In this document: positions 20,404 through 30,361 of the stretch, in pieces
Position numbering within the stretch: position 1 is the first letter of the stretch
How the letters are laid out: the number at the start of each line of letters is the position of its first letter
Source: Amyloporia xantha
Taxonomy: Eukaryota > Basidiomycota > Agaricomycetes > Polyporales > Adustoporiaceae
Direction of reading: 5' to 3'
Length of the DNA: 64,000 bases
NCBI GenBank assembly: GCA_036971615.1
Contig: JAYKKR010000012.1
Coordinates: 186,001 to 250,000 of the forward strand
Translations under genes and position numbers: made by a program
The notes under the pieces: generated by a model
What the model saw: the letters and a program-made list of their open reading frames with translations, nothing else
Database searches by the model: none
Told to the model about the DNA's origin: nothing

Positions 20404-20855
20404 AAGTGGTGTCAGTGGAGACATCGGCGACCGCAAAGTCAGTTTCTTTCCGGGCCCTGTAGATCACATACATCAGCTGTATCGCCGACAAATGCGAGCA
20501 ACACACCTGTGGCACGCGAAGGCGTAAACAACAAGTCTAAATTTGAGCTAGAGTGAGTACATGATGATTGTTTGACGGAAATACGACTTACCACACCTGA
20601 GACTGATTCCCTGCTTTTTGGGATAGACAGAAAGAGGATGAGAAGTATTACCGAGTGAATCACCAAGTAAGTGCCGAATGTTGACTGCAACAAATTGTGA
20701 TTAAGTATTTCCGAGCAATTAGGAGGAATACATACTGAAAAAGGGGCATCCACTGGCACTGCGAGGCGACCAGAACTTGCACCCAAGACAGGGGTCGCCT
20801 TCATGCTCACCACTGAAGGGAAAAAAGAGTCTGACAGGGGTGTCGTCGCCGACAT
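20404..20855 (-). pseudogene. Unrecognised gene, 5' part upstream of the element
   Basis: The first exon (20736-20855) reads MSATTPLSDSFFPSVVSMK and ends VPVDAPFS at a GTATG donor. A 51-nt intron ending TTGCAG leads to a 31-residue exon (20592-20684) with a hydrophobic stretch YLVIHSVILLILFLSI that could span a membrane. It ends at GTAAGTCG. Further text (ATGVLLAFVGDTADVCDLQ) runs to the element border, but the acceptor is unclear. The piece may be the 5' end of the gene at 16130-16974, but continuity of the frame cannot be shown. Confidence 0.35.
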
Positions 20856-21003
20856 GGAGCGAGCAGAAGCAGCTAATGTTGTCGAGCCAGAGGTGGCCCT
20901 TCACATAGCGCTTCAGCTCTTCGAAAGGAACAGGTGCTCCATTCTCATAGCATGGGCTGAGACCGTAATTAATAGAATCATTGACGTTGAAATGGAAACC
21001 TTA

Positions 21004-21567
21004 CTATACAATAGTCTTCAGTGACGGCGTCGGTGTAGCTTGAAAGCCAGAGAGTTGAGTCGCAAGCTTGAGGAGAATTTTGAAACACCACTCAGGCCGG
21101 TTTTGATGTCCTGGAGGTGAGGAGCGCTGGGTATAAGGGTGCGATGGTAAGGAGAGTGAGCGCTGTGAGTGAGAAGGAGACATGTTGGCTAGACTAGGAG
21201 CGATGAGATGTTGTTGCAGTAGCAGCGGAAAGGTGGCACTTTTTAACTGGAGGCCGCCAAATTCGCCTCCAAAGGTCCTAGAGCAGGTATGTGTATTGAA
21301 CTGCAGAGTTAGGACATATTCGAGAAGACCAGACATGAGGAGATAAAAGCATATGGAGACCGACGAGCATTGATACGTAGCATCGACAACGAGGCAGCGT
21401 TGTACACATTGCGGGTTGCCATATCCAGAACCTCCCAAATTAGGTGGAAGGGCGCGCGAAGGGTGATGTGGTGTCTTGCAGCCCAAATGGGACAGAGGGC
21501 GGGAGGTGATCGCTGGTGCCACATGCAGAAGATCAGGAAGGCCCGAAGGTGGCTGGGCTAGCTCCAC
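21004..21567 (-). CDS. Hypothetical ORF, unrecognised
   Basis: An uninterrupted 187-residue reading starts MELAQPPSGLPDLLHVAPA and contains CQ-rich text (NPQCVQRCLVVDATYQC) and a short hydrophobic stretch. No domain is recognised. It could be an exon of a larger minus-strand gene rather than a complete gene. Confidence 0.2.
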   Translation of the reverse strand: MELAQPPSGLPDLLHVAPAITSRPLSHLGCKTPHHPSRALPPNLGGSGYGNPQCVQRCLVVDATYQCSSVSICFYLLMSGLLEYVLTLQFNTHTCSRTFGGEFGGLQLKSATFPLLLQQHLIAPSLANMSPSHSQRSLSLPSHPYTQRSSPPGHQNRPEWCFKILLKLATQLSGFQATPTPSLKTIV

Positions 21568-22559
21568 CTGGAATCAAAAGAAGGCTGTCCGGCTTTAGCC
21601 GGATGGCGTCATTTTGTGCGACGGCCGGCTAGGCGCATAGCGCTGTCTAGATCTCATCTTGTTCTGTGGCACTGTGCAGCCTGAGGCCTTGATCATACTC
21701 CTAGCTCGCATCCTAGGTTCTTCTGTGCATGATTCGGCTACACTTTTCCATTGCTCATGGCCGCTAATACTGCGGCGCACGGCGATGGACTCTGCCATGG
21801 TCATCCGTGTTATACAGCTGTTCTCTCTGGACATTATCTCGGCCGGGTTTGACAACAACGATGTAAGAGGTTGGTTCTGGTATAAGTGTAAGCAATATCC
21901 ATAAGTTTCCTCATTTTGGGTGGTCGAGTCCTGTACCGCATACAAGCAAGTCAGGTGAGCGATGCATGGCGACCACTCAGTACTCACTGGCAACACCCAA
22001 GGTCACTGCACGGCTTTCAGATCTGTTTTGAGAGATGGCGCGAGGAAGATGGTGCGTCCGTTGTCAACTCGATTCAAGATCCGTGAGTTTCACTGTCAGA
22101 ACATATACGGAAGGAACTGAGGGAAATTAATTAGTCATGGACGACGGGAGAGGCAAAGAGCAATTGGGCCAAGTGTTCGCAGGCATGTGGCCATGGTGCG
22201 TCAGGGAAATTCCCCGAGTGTATCATTTGCAGCTGAATTGCGCACGAACCAGCTACCACGTTTCACGGAGACGCGGCGGATAAGAACCATAATGGTCGTT
22301 GGGCCGTCTTATCGCACTGTTTAGCACCGCATGCGAGCTCGCCGAACCTGTTAGTACAGTAGTGCCATATTCTCGTGCACAGGTAGATTGACGCAGCAGT
22401 GTATTGACAACCGTCCTCGGTCAGTGAACGGTGAGTTGCGGACGGCGGGTGCTGGGCATAGCCGATCGGGACACAGCGATGAGCTTTCTACTACTCTGAT
22501 TATTGACTCCGACTCTGACCCAGGTCCAGTCCCGCACAGCAAACCATGCCCCGCTAACT
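21568..22559. other. No supported gene
   Basis: Short ORFs lie on both strands, none with domain evidence. A small palindrome CCGGCTTTAGCCGG lies near 21587. The segment forms the boundary before the duplicated block. Confidence 0.35.
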
Positions 22560-25500
22560 AAGCCCGCTCATTTCATCAATGCAGCAACGAATGGGAAATT
22601 AAAGTAGGCCGCGCGCTGGCTTCCAAGCGCAAGCGCAAGCGAAGCAAGCTTTGCGCTCATTCGTCAGAGACACACAGCGCGTGGATCCCTCTCTCGCACT
22701 CGCGTTTTAGATGACATGGTTCCCCTTCACCTTCCTCCCTTCTCCCGTGCATTGTGCTGCACTGAAGGTCCTAGGTCGTTCCGTAGTTCCTTTCGTGGCT
22801 CTGTATCGTGGATAAGCCTCACTCCAGACTCTTACCGCGTGCACCTGCATGCGATTTTCTGTCAGAGGGCTGTCCCTGCTCCTCCTTTCGGGATAATGCA
22901 TGCCCGCGTCTGGGGTGACATGGCACAGGCCGCACGCTGATGCTCTTGCGTCGCCATCGCGCCTATCCTATCCTGATACGGGCCCATCTACTCCGGGTCA
23001 GTCTCTAGTGCTACAAAGGGGTTCGGATGCCTGTTTCGGATCGACCCCGCTCTTAGCTGCCCGGTGTGGTATTGGACCACCTCTACCCCATGGTGCTCCT
23101 CGTACACGATATCCGGTCCCAGGTGTCTACACCGCCTCTAGCCAGACACAACGACAAGCGACGCTACGCCCGTTCTCCGCTCCACTCCACGCGTACCTGG
23201 TGATGAACCCTCTCATCGTCGACAGAGGAGGAGGCTCGGAAGGGACGAGGACATCCCACGACGCGGTATAGGTAGACGCACAACCGGGGATGACTGCGGA
23301 TGACATACTAGTGGAAGTGATGGCAGCCCTGAATAGCGTTGTACCCGTGCGCATCGCGGATACTGGCACGGACAGCGGGGCGCGGACGGGCGAGCCGACC
23401 AGCTTGCAGAACCGGACGCGAAGGTCGTGTACATATGTGGGCTCTTATGGTCGAAGATGAGTCCTAGGGTCTGCGACGCCGAAGCGGGAGCCTGAGAACG
23501 GTTGCAATATGCGCCGAGAGCTCGATAGCTACTCGCGCGTGTATCGAGTACCATCTCGAACAAGGCGCGGCGTACCCTCCTACCTCCCAAAGGCGTGCTC
23601 TCTGTCGCGCATGTCGATGTAGCAGCTGGCTTCGACTATCTCGTCAAAGCCTAAAGCTCGAGACCGTCGGATATCCTCGTCGCAGGCGAGTCTGCCGCCG
23701 GTGACCTTGTCCTCGCACTGGCGCGCTACATCACCGCTAGTGTGCGGATCTTCTCGCTCCCTCCACCGAAAGCGCGGTTCCTCTTCTCGCCCGCGGTAGA
23801 CTGGGGCTTGCAGATCACCGACGAGATGATCTATCGCTGTCTAAAGCTGAAACCTCCACTGGCTTATTTGCTACGCCTTCCGTGCTCGCGCTCAGGCCAA
23901 TATTGATTGGTCGGTATGAGATAAGAGGATGTCAGGAAGCTCACATTTCACTTCAAAGCGGCTCCCGTGGTACTTACGTTTTCATTTTCACACTTCCACT
24001 TCATTGCTAAGTCTTGAGCGACGTGAGTAACACGGTCTCGCGACCGGTGTCATAATCCTCAGCTACCTGCCGAGGGCAAATTGTGAAAGGGTAGACTGAA
24101 GACGGTTTCCTCTGTGACATAGCAGGTGAGTCATACGTCGTCCTCTTGGACAGGAGCGCAGACCGATCTAATTTTCGGGATGTAAGACCTCAAAACCCGT
24201 GACAGTCGATATGGATAACTCTGCAGGAATGTCCAGATGGATTCCTGCCACCCAACAAGATACGCAGATGTAGATGGTCGACTGAAACAAGTCAAATGTA
24301 TCGTATGACCCTTTGGTATCTCTTCACTCACTTGTCTGTCTGCCGTCCAATACATGTGCCTTGTCTATGGATTCTGGAACGCACGTTGACCACGATTTCT
24401 GAGAGCCTGAGCTGTCAAGTCGTTTTGTGACCGTATTCATGGATCCAGGCGCGCAGATTGCAAGCTCTAGCAGAAGACGATATATTGTAGGTAGGTATCA
24501 TCTTATGTCTCACTTTGGCTCGACCGTAGCTCAAGCCTCAAAGCGCTGTACAATCTAGTTCACTTAGCTACAGTCTACTCCCTGATCAGCGCCACTGAGT
24601 CCAAACATACGCAACACGAAAAACAAGCATGCGCAACGCGAAAAACAACAGGTGCAACGCGAAAACCAAACACGCGCAACACGAAAAACAACATGCGCAA
24701 CGCGAACGGCGAGGATGCGCCACCGGGAACGTACATATATGCGCGCAATGCGAAAAGTATGAGGTATGCATGCACCTCGGGTTGAACGTTGAACTTGCGA
24801 TTGTGAATACCTAGAGACGTAATTCTAGCACAGCGCGCCAAGTCCCGCTGTTGCCCCTCTAGCCTGTGAGTCCCGCTGTCGGCGAAGCCATTTACTCTCT
24901 TACACAATCACTCAGTATAACTTTGGTTTTAGAAATATATTGAATCGAAACTTCTGCGCACTGCGCCTACGTCGACCATGGTGCATCCATAACGGCATTG
25001 GTGCCTCTGTCTGCTAGAATTACGCCTCCGAGAGACGGAGCGGCCACCTGAAGGCCAAACGATGCTACTAGTAAAACATCGTGCTCGCACACTCACCTGC
25101 AGAGCGATACACAGTCCTGTTAGCTTTCATCCCGAGCTATGGGCGGATTATCAACTATCTCACAAAAGGTGCGAGTATGAATTTTGAACGACATACTATG
25201 CTTTGAGATCATACGACAATCTGCTTCACGCACTTTCGAACTGACACAACCCTGCTGTCCGTTTGACATTTCAGGAACGAAATTGTAGCACATGCAGATG
25301 CAGGTGTCAGAGTACTCTCTCAGTACTGAGGACACTCCGCCGGTCAGGTGTCTATCGTGTTTGCGGCACAGGGATCAGAGGCGAGGCAGCGCTGTCTTTG
25401 AAAGTTCAAGCTACTATTTGAACAGCTCGAGCGCCCACGCGAAGCTGAAAACAAGGTTGAACGGGACAACCTACCCGCGGCTGCATACGCTGTATAGCTC

Positions 25501-26600
25501 AATCGGGCACCGCATGACTGCGCCCGCAGGGGGAGCGTAAGAAGGGCTGGTCATCAACGGAGATAGCATGATGGAAGGACGCGCATGGGGGAGGACGAGA
25601 CGGACGGACATACTGCGCATCCCGGACGAGGACGTGACAACGCCGCCTTTGTCGCATTGTGGTGCATGAGAGGCGGGCGGGAAGAGGATGAACAAGGAGA
25701 GAGTGGGGAAGGGGAAGAGTTGCCCTCCCTATACTTGATCGCGGTGCTCGCGACACTATAGACGACGGAGAGCGGGACAGGGCGGAGATAGGGGTATTAT
25801 GCGCGGGCGGAGGAGAGGCATTAGCGGCGGCAGGGAGGGCGAAAGGATAGAGAGCAAGCAGGGAGAACGGCAGGGGGAGACGAGAAAGAGGGACGTACGG
25901 TCATGATGCGCTTGTACGTGCCACGGCCTACAGACCAATGGAGGCATTTCAAACGGTCGTATGTTCAGAGATGGAAGGACGAGGAAGGGGAGGATTTGTG
26001 GGCTGAGTGGGAGGTCAGAACTTGGGTGGACGGAGATGGAAGATGGGGAAGACGCACGAGGACGGAGAAGGTGACTTATGGTGGGCGAAGCTGTGTATGT
26101 GCCGTCGTGGTGAGCGCAGTGCGGCGCGTGTTCCCTTACATAGATGGCGCGGTGAGCAGCGATCGTCTATGCGCGAGCGGTGGCGGAGAGGGACATTCGG
26201 GAACGCAGGCGGGAGACGGCAGGCGTCGGGAACGATAACGCAGCGGAGGAGCCCGCCCACTGCCCCCGCGGGGAGACTAGATTGGGCACGACAGCCCTCC
26301 CTGCGTACCGGAGTCTGCTGAAATCCACCTAGGCCGACTCGGCGTATCCAGCTGAGGCCTCGTTTCGTCTCCCGCACATCACGAGCTGCGTATCTATCGC
26401 TGAATGCTCAATACGACGGCTCTCTGTCGAATCGGCGATGCACGTGAGCCTGGTGCGGGGAAGTAAACAAAGCCAAGCTCGGTGCAGTGCTTGGAACACG
26501 CGTTCCCTAGCATCGCTTTGCTTTGCGACTTATCTCTGCACAGACCGACCAAGTCTACAGTCTTCAGCCTTCACATCTCGAAATTTCGCAATATAGCACC
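22560..26600. other. 5' flank of STAND gene A, no supported gene
   Basis: This stretch is duplicated at 47585-51592. It contains fragments resembling the low-copy repeats downstream of the STAND genes, for example the CCCGCGGGGAGACTAGAT region near 26265, which resembles 36855 and 44930. A 21-nt-period tandem repeat lies at 24605-24720. Short ORFs are inconsistent between the copies, which argues against coding. The last few hundred bases should hold the promoter and 5' leader of the gene. Confidence 0.45.
24605..24720. repeat. Minisatellite, about 21-nt period (copy A)
   Basis: Five imperfect units of the type CGCAACGCGAAAAACAACATG stand in tandem. The matching block in copy B is at 49656-49770 with slightly different units. 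Long minus-strand ORFs rich in FALRM/RVA text are a by-product, since 21 is a multiple of three. Confidence 0.75.
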
Positions 26601-27010
26601 ATGTCTCCACCCAAGGACAAGTCTCGTCCTGGCCGTTCTATCAGCCGTCTCGGGAACACGGTCCATTTCCTTAGAAACCGTCCGTCCCCGCCGTCTTCCG
26701 GCACGTCTGCGTCAGGCGCACCTGCTACAGCTACAGCACGATCAGCTCCCCAGCTGGGGACAGAACAGGACTCTATCCCTGAGAAACCCAAGTTGCTCGA
26801 CCGCATTGCGGACAAATTGCACCTTCCGCGCCATGGTCATTCGTCGCCTCCGTCAAAGCCTACGAGCAACAACGCATCCGCGTCGTCCCTCGAGCCAAGC
26901 ACCGCAGGGCCTGAATCTACTTTTCATCCCGATCAGAGGGGATCTCTTCCCCAGGCTTCCGAGGCGCGATCGGCCGCGCTTTCGTCGCTCTCGCTAGGAC
27001 CTCAGGACAG

Positions 27011-27190
27011 CTGCTTATGTACTAATGATGCACCAACTGACGGATAGGCCTACGGACGCTTATGCACCAGGCAGTGTTTCTGCCTGGCCTCTGGTGCATC
27101 ATTTCCTGGGCTATCTCCGGACCCTCTGGGGCCTCCTAGTGTTCGCCGTAGGGCCCTCCTGGCATCACGGCTTATAACTATATGTAGTAG
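27011..27190 (+). repeat. Left terminal inverted repeat of the Mutator-like element
   Basis: This end matches the reverse complement of 30185-30361 over most of its length. Small differences at the outermost 30 bp (extra bases in the right copy) show some decay. A hairpin-forming CCAGGCAG...CTGCCTGG lies within each repeat. Confidence 0.85.
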
Positions 27191-27394
27191 GTATTTGTTA
27201 GAAAGGCCCTAGGCCATTTAATTTACAGCGAAATCTCTATTTCAGGCACCACAGACTTATCTAGGTGCCAAAAAAAGTAGAAAAATAGCAAAAAAATCAT
27301 ATTTTCATTTTCAATTCAGTAGGTACAACAGTACGATAATCTATATACTATAGGTACGTCCGGCGAGCGTGCGCGGGCGGAGGGTACGCGCCGG

Positions 27395-27660
27395 GCAGAA
27401 GCAGCATGGACGGGCGGGAGCAGCATGGACGGACGGGCGCAGCGTGGACGGGCGGGGGCAGCGTGGACGGGCGGGAGCAGCGTGGACGGGCGGGAGCAGC
27501 GTGCAGGGGCAGGCGCAGCGAGGACGGGCGGCGCAGCGTGGATGGGCCGGGCAGCGTACACGGGCAGAGGGAACGTGCCGGGTGGAGGCAGCGTGGACGG
27601 GCGGGCGCAGCGTGGAAGGGCGGGGCAGTGTGCATGGCGTGCACGGGCAGGGAAGCGGAT
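27395..27660. repeat. GC-rich tandem repeat in the left arm of the element
   Basis: Imperfect units of about 18 bp, GGACGGGCGGGAGCAGCGT-like, are repeated more than ten times. Long ORFs on both strands (for example the Arg/Ala-rich or Pro/Arg-rich readings) follow from the period being a multiple of three and lack domain evidence. Confidence 0.75.
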
Positions 27661-28674
27661 GGAGTGAGCGAGCACGGGCGGCGGGAGTGTGCATGGGGTG
27701 GGTGAGCGTACAGGGTCGGAGCGAGCGTGCGCGGGTGGCAGGAGCGTGCACGGGCGGCGGAGCGTGCGTAGGCGGCGCGAGCGCAGTGCGGAGCAAGCGT
27801 ATATTGGTGAGCGACGAGAGGCGAGGGTGTTGGGTAGGCAGCACTGCAGCAGTGGAGCCGGCGAGTGTGCTGTGGGGACAGCGTAGGCTGAGCAACGCTG
27901 GCTGGGTGATAGCAATGTACAGTCAGTGTATGAACATGAGATCTTGTCGAATTACTTACTTTTTGATGCTGCTCGCAGGCAGCAGCGGGACGTCGTCGAC
28001 GTTGCGGACGACGTCGAGGAGACGACCAACGCTGACGCGGCGCTGTTGGCGCGCAGTGCGGGAACAGCCGAAATGCCCGATTTGGGCATGTGGCTGAAGT
28101 CTACTCATACTGAACAGTGAGTACGAGCAATTTAAGCAAATATATTTCCTATCTAAGTCATAGAGAGCGTTCATTATGTATTTACTAGTCTATAAATTAG
28201 TTTTGTGGATGTTCATGCCCTTCCTCAGACAGCTATATACAAAACATGTCTGTTTTGGGCCAAGAATGACCGAAAATTGGCATGTTTTGGTGAATATCAT
28301 CAGTGCTAGGCCATGCACTAGTAGAAGAAAGCATACCCTGTAATATAAAGTATATAGAAATAAACTATATTCATGCTTGGTGTGGATGGATCAATGTTTG
28401 CGGCTGCGACGTTCGAAACAGCGGGGTAAGCAGGCTAGCGAATGTTTCGAGTATTGAGTCGCGTCTGGCTGAGCGCGCCACCTGATTGGCTGCGCGGAGC
28501 CTCGGCCGACTCGGGACTCTTCCTGTATATGCACTCTTCATCCAAATTCCCTCTTATTTGGTGAGTCTATTCTAATACTACTGAAGTACTCTAATATGAG
28601 TTCTTGAGGAAATTCGAGCACTATTGAGTGCCTCAGCCGGTTTAAGACGAGTGTAAGACCAATAAGACGCCTTC

Positions 28675-28736
28675 CACATTGGGCAGCCCGGGAAGTACAT
28701 TGGGCAGGCCGGCACTTCCCGGGCTGCCCATTGTGA
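28675..28736. repeat. Hairpin-forming inverted repeat
   Basis: Arms of 22 nt, around GGGCAGCCCGGGAAGT and ACTTCCCGGGCTGCCC, pair with one mismatch around a 17-nt loop. It lies in the middle of the Mutator-like element and could be the relic of a tiny nested element or a structural feature of it. Confidence 0.7.
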
Positions 28737-29019
28737 CGCGTCACCCTTAGCGTCTGCTCGACGACGACGACGACGCTGTCTCGTCGTCGTCGTCCCGCTG
28801 CCTGCCAGCAGGGTAAAATGGTGAGTACTTCTTCAAAGTTCTATAGTTTTTGCCCCCACTGACTCATTTCTCTCCAGCCGCTGATGGACAGCGGTTTCAG
28901 TGGGCCCCAGCCGTCGCTCGGCCCAGCACCAACGCCTATCGACGCTGCGCTGCCCGTCAGCGCCCTCCCCTCTCATTCGCGCCGACTCAGCCACTGTCCC
29001 CACACCATGCCACCCGTTC

Positions 29020-29930
29020 TCTCCTCCTCGCGCTGCCTGCTCACCCCGACCCTGCTTGCTCATCCCGACCCTACTCGCTCGCTCGATCCATGCTCACTCC
29101 CCCCATCCGTGCTCGCTCCCCCATCCATGTTGCTGCAGCGTCCCCATCTCCACTCGCTCGCGCCGTCTCCGCTCGCTCGCCCCAACCCGGCTCGCTCACC
29201 CCGTCCCTGCTCGCTCTCTCATCCGTGCTCGCTCCCCCGACCTGCTCGCTCCCCCGATGCCCACTCCCCCGATGCCCGCTCGCTCACCCACTCCCCATCC
29301 GCTCGCCGCTCACCCGGCTCCCCGCTCGCTCACCCCGCCGTCTGCTCGCTCCCTGTTCGCTAGCCCTGCGCCCCGTTCGCTAGCCCTGCGCCCTGTTCGC
29401 TCACCCTGCGCCCTGTTCGCTCACCCCACCGTCCACTCGCTCACCACGCCGTCCACCCGCTCACCCCGCCGTCCACCCGCGCTTGCTGCCCCGTCCGTCC
29501 TCGCTTGATTCGCCCTCGCTGCCCCGTCCGTGCTCACTCGATCTGCGCTCGCTCCCACGTCCCTGTCGCTGCAGCGTCCCCGTCCCCGCTCGCTCACCCC
29601 GACCCGGCTCGCTCACCCCGCCGTCCACCCACATACCCCGCCATACGCTCCCTCCCCCTTCGCTAGCCCCGCTCCCCACTCGCCCCCGCCGTCCGCTCGC
29701 TCACCCCGCCGTCCGCTTGCTCATCCCGCCGTCCGCTTGCTCAACCCGCCGTCCGCTTGCTCAACCCGCCGTCCGCTTGCTCATCCCGCCGTCCGCTTGC
29801 TCAACCCGCCGTCCGCTTGCTCATCCCGCCGTCCGCTTGCTAGCTCCGTTGCCCGTTCGCTTGCCACCGCCGTCCGCCCGCTCGCCCCGCACCCCGTTCG
29901 CTTGTCCCACTGCCGCTCCACGCTGCCCAC
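29020..29930. repeat. GC-rich tandem repeats in the right arm of the element
   Basis: Units such as CCGCCGTCCGCTTGCTCAAC (20 bp) are repeated with high fidelity at about 29687-29840, preceded by looser CGCTCGCTCACCCCG-type units. The strand composition is the opposite of the left arm, so the two arms look like diverged inverted counterparts. Confidence 0.75.
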
Positions 29931-30184
29931 CCCCTGTTTGCACTGCTACCTGCTCGCAGCGTGCGCGCGCATCCCGCTGCACGCTGCACGCTCTGATTTA
30001 CATATTACAGTTTTGCTATAGTGTAACCCATAGACACCCAGTAGCTAATAAAATAAATTCATATTTTTTCCGAATTTTTGTGTGTTTTATTGTGTTTTAT
30101 TGATCTTAAATGTGTATATGTGCCTAAAAAAGCACATTCTACCATATATTACATGACCCTAGACTCACGGATTAGACAGCTACC

Positions 30185-30361
30185 CGATATAGTAATAAGC
30201 CGCGATGCCGGGGGTGCCCTACGCAAACGCTAGGAGGCCCCGGAGGGTCCGGAGATACCCCAGAAGCTGATGCACCAGCAGCCAGGCAGAAACGCTGCCT
30301 GGTGCATAAGCGTCCGTAGGCCTATCCGTCAGTTGGTGCACCAGGTATACATAAGTTGGTG
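30185..30361 (-). repeat. Right terminal inverted repeat of the Mutator-like element
   Basis: Reverse-complement partner of 27011-27190, followed directly by the duplicated CTCAGGACAG. Confidence 0.85.

Larger units (their letters stand above)
27011..30361. mobile_element. Mutator-like non-autonomous element inserted in STAND gene A
   Basis: The insertion is 3,351 bp with the 10-bp direct repeat CTCAGGACAG at 27001-27010 and 30362-30371; copy B shows the single uninterrupted site at 51987-51996. Terminal inverted repeats run about 180 bp (27011-27190 and 30185-30361). They share CACCAACTGACGGATAGGC, then CTACGGACGCTTATGCACC, and the GGCAT..CGGCTTAT inner edge. Long inverted repeats with 9-10 bp target duplication are the hallmark of Mutator-like elements. 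The interior has no recognisable transposase. Instead it has GC-rich tandem arrays in each arm and a central AT-rich zone, so it is non-autonomous. A hAT origin (8-bp duplication) is less likely but not excluded. Confidence 0.8.

Noticed and set aside
24586..24907. Minus-strand ORFs with FALRM/RVA repeats as a membrane protein
   Set aside because: They coincide with the 21-nt minisatellite and are not preserved in length between the two duplication copies.
27316..29980. Pro/Arg- and Ala/Arg-rich ORFs of 100-240 residues
   Set aside because: They come from tandem repeats in GC-rich DNA, are open on several frames at once, and have no domain.
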